Below, piece by piece: positions 26,101-33,689 of a DNA stretch of 64,000 nt. Below the pieces are notes generated by a model. That model was not told the DNA's origin. It worked only from the letters and a program-made list of their open reading frames with translations, and did no database searches. Made by a program: the position numbers and the translations under genes. Origin of the DNA: Streptomyces olivochromogenes (GTDB taxonomy: Bacteria > Actinomycetota > Actinomycetes > Streptomycetales > Streptomycetaceae); NCBI RefSeq assembly GCF_021538895.1, contig NZ_JADDRL010000047.1:1-64000 (forward strand), written 5' to 3'. Within the stretch, counting starts at the first letter, position 1. Each line of letters opens with the position of its first letter.

Positions 26101-28105
26101 CCAGGCGGCGAAGAACCTCGCCGACCAGGCCAAGGGCGACGCGAAGGAGGCCTACCAGCACGCGGCGAACGCGGCCCAGTACGCGGCCGACGCGCGCACC
26201 TACTCCAAGGAGGCCCTCGGCTACGCGGCCGACGCCGCGAAGGCCGCATCCGCGGCCGCAGCATCCCTGGCGCGCACCATCGAGTACGACAAGCAGGCAG
26301 CCGCCGACGCGGCAGCCGCAGATAAGGCGGCCGGCAACGCCGAGGGCTACGCCAAGGACGCCCGCGACTCAGCGGACGCCGCCGAACTCGACGCGGAGGC
26401 GGCCCGCTCCGCAGCGGCCCAGGCCGAACAGGACGCGAAGGACGCCCGAGCGGCGGCCAAGCGCGCCGACACCGCGGCGACCGAGGCCGAACAGGCGGCG
26501 AAGGACGCCGACAAGTACGCCAAGGAAGCCCAGGAAGCAGCCGACAGGGCCGAGAAGGCGGAGAAGGCCAAGCAGATCGACACCGGAACCGTCCCCGACG
26601 GAAGCGGTGGCTCCATCGGCAAGATGTTCTACGTCATCGACCACATCGAGAAGGTCGGCGATCCGGAGGTCCTGAAGAAGACGGACGGCTGCGACGGCTG
26701 GATCGACAAGCTCTTCTACAAGGGCGACTGCACGATCACCGAGAAGATCCGGTACGTAGCGGTCCTCGACCTGTACCTGTGCAACGCACAGGATCTGGAC
26801 CCGCAGAAGTTCATGTGTCCCTCCGAGGCGACGCTGTACCTGGGCGAGACCCGGACCAAGGAACTGTCCAAGAAGGTCACGCACACCATCACGATGGAGG
26901 AGTACCAGCAGAACATCGACCCGGTCGACATCATCTTCGGCAGCTGGATCAAGTGCGCCCAGTTGATCACCTCCGGCGGTGAAAGAGGAAGCTTGGGCGG
27001 ATGCGCCTGGGCGTCCCTGGACGTCGCGAGCCTCTTCGCAGGCAAGATCCTCAAGCCCATCGCGGAGGCGCTGCGCGCGGTGGACGCCGCGTTCGTCACC
27101 GGCGTCGGCATCCGGGACGCGTTCAACGCCCTGAAGACCCTGGACCTCGATCCGGCCGCCATCAACCGCATCGAGAAGACGGCCAGCCTCTACGAGGACA
27201 TCGCCAACTCATGCCGTGTCAACAGTTTCCCCGGCAGCACACGGGTACTGATGGCGGACGGCAGTCTCAAGGCGATCAGTGCGGTGCGCTCCGGCGACCG
27301 AGTGCTGGCTGCAGACCCGGAGAGCGGCGCGCAGCGTCCGCAGACGATCAGCGCCACCTACGCGCACAACACGGACCGCCTGGTGGAGATCGTCCTGGCC
27401 GGCGGCAGCACCATCGCCAGCACCGCAGGACACCGGGTCTACGTGGTCGGGCGCGGCTGGACCCACGTGTCCGAGCTGCGCACGGGCGACCGGCTGCAGT
27501 CGCCCGACGGAAGGATGCACGCCGTCACCGCCCTGCGAGACCTGACGGAATCGGCGCCGCGCCAGGTGTACGACCTGACCGTTGACGGCCTGCACACGTT
27601 CTACGTGCGCTCCGAGGGGCGGCACGCGGCGGACCTGCTGGTCCACAACTGCGTGAACCTCAGCGACGAGACGGCTTACCCGGAATCGGGTGCGCATACG
27701 CTCAAGAAGCACGTCAACCGCACCCCCGGGCAGGCCGTCGCCGACGCTCAGGAAAACCTGCGCAATGGCCGGCCCCCGATCAGTACGTTGTGGACCAACG
27801 CCGACATCGCCCAGCAGGCCGTCGACCGGGTCGTCTCCCAGTACTTCTTCCCTAACGGCAAGCGGAGGGCGGCCAGCTTCGAAGCGCTGGACAACTTCCT
27901 GAACAAGCGTGGACAGTGGCGGAACAAGGCCGAGTTCGAGATCACGGGCAAGTGGGACGAGTATCCTTCGCTGGGCACCGTGTACAAGGCGAGCGGCCCC
28001 CCGGAGGCCGCGGGGAACGGGGTCCGAGTGGTCCTCAAGAGGCTGCCGGGCAAGAAGGGCCACGAGGGCTTCATCGTGTACACGTCGTATCCCCTGCCCA
28101 AGTGA
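23114..28105 (+). CDS. Secreted polymorphic toxin: ricin-type lectin, coiled coil, HINT, RNase A-like C-terminus
   Basis: 1663 residues from TTG 23114; AGAGAGGGA sits 8 nt upstream, whereas the TTG at 23090 has no such site. An Arg-rich signal peptide (GTRRSRRLTSAVTSVAALAV) is followed by a Trp-rich N-terminal domain (to about 365). Next are a ricin B-type trefoil (about 370-502; repeats end AQKWVL, SQTWAS, AQKFDI), a very long Ala/Lys/Glu/Asp coiled coil (about 515-1155) and a Cys-containing middle domain. A HINT module runs from Cys 1367 (CRVNSFPGSTRVL) to VHNC (Cys 1513). The last 140 residues resemble CdiA-type RNase A-like toxins (HTLKKHV with His 1528/1533, TNADIAQQAVDRVV, GVRVVLKR, FIVYTSYP). 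HINT probably releases the toxin by autocleavage. The next gene is the probable immunity gene. Confidence 0.85.
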   Translation: MHPRPWFRMPGTRRSRRLTSAVTSVAALAVLAGLAVQPGLTNLGAEPVGDSYPWYEDTSAEQLRQDQCLMADVLRLGGPSMATTAQDGLNQPADKLHALADRKNWEQTPLAVAYKKDRDAANKELDDLAAFREGWKKPLDGLATPGGFTVTDFHSPPDGDKSFYNQTGLSAWVADRFWKSDDAFYDDATPKADERTLKAVDALGGPLYGKEPDPAGTTQAEWNRALAEHNAFEWMHGGPATNAGADDARVFLSSGGFPRTAPQPGTPEYRIAVEDVKSRFAACGWRDPLDPDSVLGDVTATAADEWQQEVTSQATQRNQVLGANKTAVDALSKGAKALSDMLGHSWVADHITRWQDYWLPGGLGWVGDSPTVIEVHAAKGKCLDVQGAKKDNGTPVQVYTCNGSAAQKWVLSGSEDSLHLQNVNALKCLDVAGNNTANGTKIQISSCKTSASQTWASELRGATALKNAGTGKCLDLHTFDNGNDAQLYTCNGSDAQKFDIKPSGHNGDDKLDYPDKAQFDKAKKGVTDAQAGAKKQLAVLKAQLAAAQKAATTSDTAIQAAYDIADTNGAPRGRGLLVGQQKAQVTKGAVAALQALVKAGESAEAATRASAEDSATIAQRALAQAAQSKAEFRKEAAKTAEFQAKAAADAAKVHRDNAKKDKETAEARLTDALKAEGDAKAAAADAHAKRLAAEAEEKTAKAEKETAAAKQAEAAEHKKNAQSEATKAKDAKDKAEAAEKTAGDRRDDAVKARDHAKDMRDDAWDAEQKAEAARAKADAKEAYADKLDSGDAADAARAAANDADQAADDADAAATKARSEADAATRAAADADAAATRAEAAAKRARSDADAAQADKLKADAAVKTATSAVADAIKASQDAATEAKAAVKLANEAEQHAEDSKSQANKANEEAGKALAASAKAAGYAHVTAQAAVDAAKAAQQVANPANDAVQLGSPYVETDSAAGLVVLTGQASKTIADQQQAVADAHAKNAAAEAQAAKNLADQAKGDAKEAYQHAANAAQYAADARTYSKEALGYAADAAKAASAAAASLARTIEYDKQAAADAAAADKAAGNAEGYAKDARDSADAAELDAEAARSAAAQAEQDAKDARAAAKRADTAATEAEQAAKDADKYAKEAQEAADRAEKAEKAKQIDTGTVPDGSGGSIGKMFYVIDHIEKVGDPEVLKKTDGCDGWIDKLFYKGDCTITEKIRYVAVLDLYLCNAQDLDPQKFMCPSEATLYLGETRTKELSKKVTHTITMEEYQQNIDPVDIIFGSWIKCAQLITSGGERGSLGGCAWASLDVASLFAGKILKPIAEALRAVDAAFVTGVGIRDAFNALKTLDLDPAAINRIEKTASLYEDIANSCRVNSFPGSTRVLMADGSLKAISAVRSGDRVLAADPESGAQRPQTISATYAHNTDRLVEIVLAGGSTIASTAGHRVYVVGRGWTHVSELRTGDRLQSPDGRMHAVTALRDLTESAPRQVYDLTVDGLHTFYVRSEGRHAADLLVHNCVNLSDETAYPESGAHTLKKHVNRTPGQAVADAQENLRNGRPPISTLWTNADIAQQAVDRVVSQYFFPNGKRRAASFEALDNFLNKRGQWRNKAEFEITGKWDEYPSLGTVYKASGPPEAAGNGVRVVLKRLPGKKGHEGFIVYTSYPLPK

Positions 28106-28159
28106 CAGGCGCCTCGGGGGAGACCGAGACACGTGACGTGAACGACTGACATCCACCCC

Positions 28160-28195
28160 GGGTGGGCCCGTTCCGGCAACGGAACGGGCCCACCC
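28160..28195 (+). terminator. 16-bp hairpin with GCAA tetraloop between toxin and immunity gene
   Basis: Arms 28160-28175 and 28180-28195 pair perfectly (GGGTGGGCCCGTTCCG and complement) around a GCAA loop. It starts 55 nt after the toxin stop and ends 31 nt before the immunity ATG. There is no long T-run. It should act as a terminator or attenuator, or as a 3' stabiliser of the toxin message. Confidence 0.75.
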
Positions 28196-28226
28196 GACGA
28201 CTTTCTCCCGAGGCAGGGCGACCATC

Positions 28227-29561
28227 ATGGCGAGACAGCGTGAGCAGTACGGCAGGTTCTACGAGGGCGACTTCGGCCTCAGCGAACTCGCCGGAAAACT
28301 GTCCACGACGGCCGGGGCCGCCGACGAGGCGCAGTCACTGCACCTCGCGTCCGAAGTGGCCGCTGTCTGCGAGGGCGAGGGCGCGGTCGAGCTGGGCGTG
28401 GACGTGCGCTGCCTCCTGAACTCCGCCCTGCCGGACGGAGTCGTCCGCACAGCGTGGCTCGCGGCCACGCACGGGCGCTTCGATCCGGCGGAGTGCGAGT
28501 CGGGCGTCCGAGGCTGGCTGCGTCGGCTCGCGGAGAGCCGGCCGGAGCGCAGGCGTGAGCCGGCCCCTGGATACTGGCTCGCCCGGCCGAGTATCCCGGA
28601 GGAAGAACTACGCGAGGCCGTCGTCGCGGAGGTCCGCGCATCGGCGGGCCCGCTCGGCCGCGCCGTCGCCGAAAGCGACCGCGCCGCCCTGCCACCCGGC
28701 GTGGTTGCCGAGTCGCTGGAAGCGGTCGCTCGGGAAGGCGACGGCGATCTCGGGCTCCGGCTCTTCCTGCGCGTGTTGAAGGTGTACGGCGTACCAGTAG
28801 GCAAGGAGCAGTACGACCGTCTCATGGCGTTGGACACCGCACTCGGCTGGCCTGGACCGCTGGTGTACGACGGCCTCAACGTCCTGTGGCCCCCCATCGA
28901 CACAGCGCGCCGCGACGCCTCGGACGACTTCGGTCTCTCGGCGCTCACTTCGTGGTTCGAAGGGGCCTGGCAGGAGGGCACCGCACGCGAACGTGTCCGG
29001 CAGGCCGCGGCCGCCGACGACAGTGCCCAGACGCCGGGCTCGGCGGCGGCACTGCTGCTCACGGACGCACGCCGCCTGCTCGACTCCTCTCTGCGCACCG
29101 AGACGATCACTGTGCTGTGGTTGTCCGCCTCGGGCCGGGGCTACAACATCGACCACCTCGGTATCGACGCGCGGGATTGGCTCCGGCTGATCGAGGACGT
29201 TTGCGAAGAGCGCCTGAAGGACATCGCCCCCCAGTACCGCCATGCCGCACCGCCTGTCCGGACCGACCTCCGGGACGCCGTGCTGCAGGCGGTGCGGGAT
29301 GCGACACCGCTCCTGGAGGATGCGGACATCGGCCCGCACTGGGATGCGATTCCCGGCGCGAGCACGCTGAGCGCCGTATGGGACGTCGTCACCGACGTGG
29401 ACTCCGACCTCGGCTTCCGGCTGTTGCTGCGGTTGCTCGGTGTGGTGTCCCCGGCTCTCACCCAGGAGCAGTACAGCCACTACCAGGCACTCGGCAAGCG
29501 GTTCGGCTACGGCAAGCACCATGTCACCGAGGGGCTGGAACAGCTGGTACGGCTCGACTGA
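28227..29561 (+). CDS. Probable immunity protein, internally duplicated (Cdi-immunity-like)
   Basis: 444 residues with no signal peptide, so cytoplasmic as expected for immunity to a nuclease toxin. Two homologous halves are visible. The first ends GDGDLGLRLFLRVLKVYGVP, then VGKEQYDRLMALDTALGW; the second ends DSDLGFRLLLRLLGVVSPAL, then TQEQYSHYQALGKRFGYGKH. Each half also has a VRTAWLAATHGRF / ITVLWLSASGRGY segment about 150 residues earlier. The repeat unit resembles streptomycete contact-dependent-growth-inhibition immunity proteins. It follows the toxin gene by 121 nt with a hairpin between. Immunity function is inferred from position and family resemblance. Confidence 0.75.
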   Translation: MARQREQYGRFYEGDFGLSELAGKLSTTAGAADEAQSLHLASEVAAVCEGEGAVELGVDVRCLLNSALPDGVVRTAWLAATHGRFDPAECESGVRGWLRRLAESRPERRREPAPGYWLARPSIPEEELREAVVAEVRASAGPLGRAVAESDRAALPPGVVAESLEAVAREGDGDLGLRLFLRVLKVYGVPVGKEQYDRLMALDTALGWPGPLVYDGLNVLWPPIDTARRDASDDFGLSALTSWFEGAWQEGTARERVRQAAAADDSAQTPGSAAALLLTDARRLLDSSLRTETITVLWLSASGRGYNIDHLGIDARDWLRLIEDVCEERLKDIAPQYRHAAPPVRTDLRDAVLQAVRDATPLLEDADIGPHWDAIPGASTLSAVWDVVTDVDSDLGFRLLLRLLGVVSPALTQEQYSHYQALGKRFGYGKHHVTEGLEQLVRLD

Positions 29562-29633
29562 CCGCCGGGCGGACTCGGCAGGCGTGACGCACCCCACCCC
29601 GCACGCTCGTTCAAACTCCGTTAACAATGGACT

Positions 29634-30623
29634 GTGATCTCTCCGGTCTCCTCGATACCCCGGAGCGCCCACCGGCCCAGGCCGGAGGCGACTCCCTACG
29701 TCGACCTCAGCCGCGCCGAGTGGAGCGCGCTGCGCGACAAGACTCCGCTGCCGCTCACCGCCGAAGAGGTCGAGAAGGTCCGCGGCCTCGGCGATGTCAT
29801 CGACCTCGACGAGGTGCGGGACGTCTACCTCCCGCTCTCCCGCCTTCTCAACCTCTACGTCGGCGCCACGGACGGGCTCAGAAGCGCCCTGAACACGTTC
29901 CTGGGCGAGGGGGGCTCGCAGTCGGGCACGCCCTTCGTCATAGGGATCGCCGGATCCGTGGCGTGCGGCAAGTCGACCGTGGCCCGTCTGCTCCAGGCCC
30001 TCCTGTCCCGCTGGCCCGAGCACCCGCGCGTGGAGCGGGTCACGACCGACGGCTTCCTGCTGCCGACCCAGGAGCTCCAGGCCCGCGGACTGATGTCGAG
30101 GAAGGGATTCCCCGAGTCGTACGACCGCCGGGCGCTGACCCGGTTCGTCGCCGACATCAAGGCGGGCAAGGACGAGGTCACCGCCCCCGTCTACTCCCAC
30201 CTCATCTACGACATCGTCCCGGGCGAGAAGCTGGTCGTACGCCGGCCCGACATCCTGATCGTCGAGGGCCTGAACGTGCTGCAGCCCGCCCTGCCCGGCA
30301 AGGACGGCCGCACCCGTGTCGGCCTCGCCGACTACTTCGACTTCAGCGTGTACGTCGACGCGAACGCCGACGACGTCGAGAGCTGGTACCTCAACCGCTT
30401 CAAGAAGCTGCGCCAGACGGCCTTCCAGGACCCGTCCTCGTACTTCCGCAAGTGGACCCAGGTCTCCGAGGAGGAGGCCCTCGACTACGCGCGCACCCAG
30501 TGGCGCACGATCAACAAGCCCAACCTGGTCGAGAACATCGCCCCCACCCGCGGCCGCGCCACGCTCGTCGTGCGCAAGGGCGCGGACCACAAGGTCCAGA
30601 GACTGAGCCTGCGCAAGCTGTGA
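29634..30623 (+). CDS. coaA: Pantothenate kinase (type I)
   Basis: A 329-residue kinase for the first step of coenzyme A synthesis. The P-loop is GIAGSVACGKST (about 103-114), with substrate-site motifs VTTDGFLLP and MSRKGFPESYD, then ILIVEGLNVLQ. GTG 29634 has no Shine-Dalgarno. A TAACAA hexamer 7 nt before it could be a -10 box, so the transcript may be leaderless. It is convergent with glmM across a shared terminator. Confidence 0.96.
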   Translation: MISPVSSIPRSAHRPRPEATPYVDLSRAEWSALRDKTPLPLTAEEVEKVRGLGDVIDLDEVRDVYLPLSRLLNLYVGATDGLRSALNTFLGEGGSQSGTPFVIGIAGSVACGKSTVARLLQALLSRWPEHPRVERVTTDGFLLPTQELQARGLMSRKGFPESYDRRALTRFVADIKAGKDEVTAPVYSHLIYDIVPGEKLVVRRPDILIVEGLNVLQPALPGKDGRTRVGLADYFDFSVYVDANADDVESWYLNRFKKLRQTAFQDPSSYFRKWTQVSEEEALDYARTQWRTINKPNLVENIAPTRGRATLVVRKGADHKVQRLSLRKL

Positions 30624-30625
30624 CA

Positions 30626-30663
30626 CGGAGAGGGGGGCGGCACGAGCGCCGCCCCCCTCTCCG
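30626..30663. terminator. Bidirectional terminator between coaA and glmM
   Basis: A perfect 16-bp stem (30626-30641 with 30648-30663, CGGAGAGGGGGGCGGC and complement) and a 6-nt loop ACGAGC lie exactly in the 53-nt gap between two convergent stops. Confidence 0.9.
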
Positions 30664-30676
30664 ACAAAGCCGGTGG

Positions 30677-32035
30677 TTATCCCAGCGCCGACTTCACGGC
30701 GTCGGCCAGTCGCCCCGCGACCGTGCGGGCCTGGTCGATGTCCGCGGCCTCGACCATCACGCGCACCAGCGGCTCCGTGCCCGACGGGCGCAGCAGCACC
30801 CGGCCGGTGGAGCCGAGTTCGCGCTCGGCCTCGGTGATCGCGGCCGCCAGGTCGGCGGAGGTGCCGACGCGCGTCCGGTCGACGTCCGGGACGTTGATGA
30901 GCACCTGCGGCAGCCGCTCCATGACCGAGGCGAGGTCCCGGAGGGTACGGCCGGTCTCGGCGACGCGGGCGGCCAGCAGCAGGCCGGTGAGCGTGCCGTC
31001 GCCGGTGGTGGCGTGGTCGAGGATGATGACGTGGCCCGACTGCTCGCCGCCGAGGGCGAAGTCGTGCCGCTTCATCTCCTCCAGGACGTAGCGGTCGCCG
31101 ACGGCGGTCTGCACGAGGTGGATGCCCTCGCGCTCCATGGCCAGCTTGAAGCCCAGATTCGACATCACGGTCGCGACGACGGTGTCGGAGCGCAGTGCGG
31201 AACGCTCCCGCATCGCCAGCGCGATCACGGCCAGGATCTGGTCGCCGTCCACGGCCTCGCCGGTGTGGTCCACGGCCAGGCAGCGGTCGGCGTCGCCGTC
31301 GTGCGCGATGCCGAGGTCGGCACCGTGCTCCACGACGGCGGCCTTGAGCTTGTCCAGGTGGGTGGAGCCGCAGCCGTCGTTGATGTTGAGGCCGTCCGGC
31401 TCGGCACCGATGGTGACGACCTCGGCACCGGCCCGTGTGAAGGCCTCCGGGGAGACGCCGGCGGCCGCGCCGTGCGCCTCGTCGAGGACGATCTTCAGGC
31501 CGTCGAGACGGTTCGGGAGCACGCCGAGGAGGTGGGTGACGTACTGCTCGAAGCCCGCGTCGTAGGTCCGCACCCGCCCGACGCCCGCGCCGGTCGGCCG
31601 CTCCCAGGGCTCGCCGTGCCGGTGCGACTCGTAGACGGCCTCGATCCTGTCCTCCAGCTCGTCGGCGAGCTTGTGGCCGCCGCGGGCGAAGAACTTGATC
31701 CCGTTGTCGGGCATGGCGTTGTGGCTGGCGGAGAGCATGACGCCGAGGTCCGCGCCGAGCGCGCCGGTGAGATGCGCCACCGCGGGCGTCGGCAGCACAC
31801 CGACGCACAGCACGTCCACGCCCGCGCTCGCCAGGCCCGCGACCATGGCGGCCTCCAGGAACTCCCCGGACGCGCGCGGGTCCCGTCCGACCACCGCCGT
31901 CGGCCTGTGGCCCTCGAAGGTGCCCGCCTCGGCCAGTACGTGGGCCGCCGCGACAGAGAGGCCGAGCGCCATCTCGGCCGTCAGGTCCGCGTTGGCGACA
32001 CCGCGCACGCCGTCCGTGCCGAAGAGTCGTCCCAC
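30677..32035 (-). CDS. glmM: Phosphoglucosamine mutase
   Basis: 452 residues converting GlcN-6-P to GlcN-1-P for UDP-GlcNAc. GTG 32035 has a perfect AGGAGG 5 nt upstream; the longer frame is noncoding. The phosphoserine loop is MLSASHNAMPD (Ser 104), the Mg site AHDGDADRC and the C-terminal phosphate site RPSGTEPLVRVMVE. It lies downstream of rplM-rpsI on the same strand but behind a strong terminator, so it is probably transcribed separately. Confidence 0.97.
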   Translation of the reverse strand: MGRLFGTDGVRGVANADLTAEMALGLSVAAAHVLAEAGTFEGHRPTAVVGRDPRASGEFLEAAMVAGLASAGVDVLCVGVLPTPAVAHLTGALGADLGVMLSASHNAMPDNGIKFFARGGHKLADELEDRIEAVYESHRHGEPWERPTGAGVGRVRTYDAGFEQYVTHLLGVLPNRLDGLKIVLDEAHGAAAGVSPEAFTRAGAEVVTIGAEPDGLNINDGCGSTHLDKLKAAVVEHGADLGIAHDGDADRCLAVDHTGEAVDGDQILAVIALAMRERSALRSDTVVATVMSNLGFKLAMEREGIHLVQTAVGDRYVLEEMKRHDFALGGEQSGHVIILDHATTGDGTLTGLLLAARVAETGRTLRDLASVMERLPQVLINVPDVDRTRVGTSADLAAAITEAERELGSTGRVLLRPSGTEPLVRVMVEAADIDQARTVAGRLADAVKSALG

Positions 32036-32116
32036 TTGTCCTCCTGAGGAAGCGTCAGTTTCGGAAGCCGTCGGGCATTCGCTGGTTCGATGCCCGGTCG
32101 GTTCGGCTCCGCATCC

Positions 32117-32133
32117 CAGGCATTCCATGCCTG
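32117..32133. promoter_or_regulatory. 7-bp-arm palindrome in the glmM leader
   Basis: CAGGCAT-TCC-ATGCCTG is a perfect inverted repeat 82 nt upstream of glmM. A TAGTGT -10-like hexamer (minus strand, 32145-32150) would place the start of transcription a few bases before it, a typical repressor position. No clear -35 was found; the role is a guess. Confidence 0.4.
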
Positions 32134-32195
32134 AACATCCGATCACACTAGGCTTTGAGCGTCTTGTGCCATTAGACCCAAAGATGTGTGATAAA

Positions 32196-32237
32196 CGAAC
32201 GCCCCGGCGGCACTGTGGCGTGCCGCCGGGGCGTTCG
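32196..32237 (-). terminator. Terminator downstream of rpsI
   Basis: A perfect 18-bp stem (32196-32213 with 32220-32237) and a 6-nt loop begin 21 nt after the rpsI stop. On the minus strand it is followed by TTTATCACAC. It ends the rplM-rpsI unit. Confidence 0.92.
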
Positions 32238-32258
32238 GAGTACGAGCAGGCAGCGAGA

Positions 32259-32780
32259 TTAGCGCTTGCTGTACTGCGGGGCCTTGCGGGCCTTCTTCAG
32301 ACCGGCCTTCTTGCGCTCGACCGCACGGTCGTCGCGCTTGAGGAAGCCGGCCTTCTTCAGCGGGCCGCGGTTGTTGTCGACGTCCGCCTCGTTCAGCGCA
32401 CGGGCGACACCCAGACGGAGCGCACCGGCCTGACCGGAGACACCGCCACCCGCGATGCGGGCGATGACGTCGTAGCGGCCTTCGAGCTCCAGCACCTTGA
32501 AGGGCTCGTTGACTTCCTGCTGGTGCACCTTGTTCGGGAAGTAGTCCTCGAGGGTGCGACCGTTGATCTTCCACTTGCCGGTGCCCGGAACGATCCGGAC
32601 GCGGGCAATGGCGTTCTTGCGACGGCCCAGGCCGGCGGCCGGCTGGGGCTCGCCGAAGCGGGAGGCCAGGGACTCCGAGGTGTACTCGCCCTCGACGGGA
32701 ACCTCGGACTCGGTGGTGTAGCTGTCGATGTCGACGAGCTCGGTCTCTTCGAGCGGCTGCTCGGCAGTGGTCTCGGCCAC
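32259..32780 (-). CDS. rpsI: 30S ribosomal protein S9
   Basis: 173 residues. The S9 core starts near residue 48 (GLGRRKNAIARVRIVPGTGK) and ends with the rRNA-contacting tail APQYSKR. The first ~45 residues are an acidic extension (Glu/Thr-rich) typical of actinobacterial S9. It lies 42 nt downstream of rplM. Confidence 0.97.
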   Translation of the reverse strand: MAETTAEQPLEETELVDIDSYTTESEVPVEGEYTSESLASRFGEPQPAAGLGRRKNAIARVRIVPGTGKWKINGRTLEDYFPNKVHQQEVNEPFKVLELEGRYDVIARIAGGGVSGQAGALRLGVARALNEADVDNNRGPLKKAGFLKRDDRAVERKKAGLKKARKAPQYSKR

Positions 32781-32822
32781 GATTCTCCTCAGATTCTCTT
32801 CGGTCTTAGGGGGTGGCCGGAC

Positions 32823-33266
32823 TTACTGCGCGACCTGGGTGATCTCGAACGGCACCGGCTGCTGGGCAGCGTGCGGGTGCTGGTCGCCCGAGTAGACCTT
32901 CAGCTTGGAGAGCATCTGACGGCCCAGGGTGTTCTTGGGGAGCATGCCCTTGACGGCCTTCTCGATGGCCTTCTCGGGGTTCTTGGCAAGCAGCTCGTCG
33001 TAGCGGACGGAGCGCAGACCACCCGGGTAGCCGGAGTGGCGGTACGCCATCTTCTGGGTCCGCTTGTTGCCGGAGAGGTGCACCTTGTCGGCGTTGATGA
33101 TGACGACGAAGTCACCGGTGTCGACGTGGGGGGCGTAGATCGGCTTGTGCTTGCCCCGGAGGAGGGTCGCTGCGGTGGTGGCGAGACGGCCCAGGACAAC
33201 GTCCTGGGCGTCGATGACGTGCCACTGGCGCGTCACATCGCCGGGCTTGGGGCTGTACGTACGCAC
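32823..33266 (-). CDS. rplM: 50S ribosomal protein L13
   Basis: 147 residues of standard length: MRTYSPKPGDVTRQWHVIDA, GRLATTAATLLRGKHK, YRHSGYPGGLRS and MLPKNTLGRQMLSKLKVY are all classic L13 segments. It is the first gene of rplM-rpsI, behind a consensus promoter and a leader of about 170 nt. Confidence 0.97.
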   Translation of the reverse strand: MRTYSPKPGDVTRQWHVIDAQDVVLGRLATTAATLLRGKHKPIYAPHVDTGDFVVIINADKVHLSGNKRTQKMAYRHSGYPGGLRSVRYDELLAKNPEKAIEKAVKGMLPKNTLGRQMLSKLKVYSGDQHPHAAQQPVPFEITQVAQ

Positions 33267-33445
33267 GGTTCGTAGCCTTCGCTTCTTCAGTGAATGGTCC
33301 TGACAAGGTCACCGAAGACGATCACGACAGCCCTGACCGCACTGCGGTGACGCAAACCGCGTGCAGGTCGCTGGTCATCGGCCCGGTGGACCGGTGTAAG
33401 GGCCAGGTCCGTGAGAAGAGCCAAGCCAATACACAACGAAGAAGC

Positions 33446-33475
33446 AGAATACCTGCGGTGCCTCGGCCGGGTCAA
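33446..33475 (-). promoter_or_regulatory. Promoter of rplM-rpsI
   Basis: On the minus strand TTGACC (33475-33470), an 18-nt spacer and TATTCT (33451-33446) form a good vegetative promoter. The start would be near 33439, about 170 nt upstream of the rplM ATG. The rest of the 33267-33689 gap holds this leader and the short upstream region of the divergent plus-strand gene. Confidence 0.7.
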
Positions 33476-33689
33476 AACGATGCCGATGCGTGCCGGGTTC
33501 CGCCTGTTCGTGCACCCAGTGTAGGGCGCCGTCACCGGGGGCTGCCGCCCTCAGTACCCCGCTTCGGCCTGGACGGCCTCGACCTCGGATGCCGGCCGGC
33601 TGAGATGCGCCGACCAGTACCGATAAGTCCCCTATCGCCCGTAGTAGAGGCGCACCCGTCCCCCCAGGACCCCGTCTAAGATGCGCCCC

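Noticed and set aside
23156..26161. 1001-codon minus-strand ORF antisense to the toxin
   Set aside because: An artefact of GC-rich coiled-coil coding; the product is Leu/Arg/Gly low complexity without motifs, whereas the plus strand has clear ricin and HINT domains.
24650..26577. Apparent DNA repeat in the Ala-rich segment of the toxin
   Set aside because: The similarity comes from repeated Ala/Lys/Glu/Asp codons of a coiled coil; no fixed-length DNA unit is repeated.
28608..31808. 1066-codon minus-strand ORF across the immunity gene and coaA
   Set aside because: Arg/Gly-rich shadow frame; the plus-strand immunity and pantothenate kinase genes and minus-strand glmM (another frame) explain the region.
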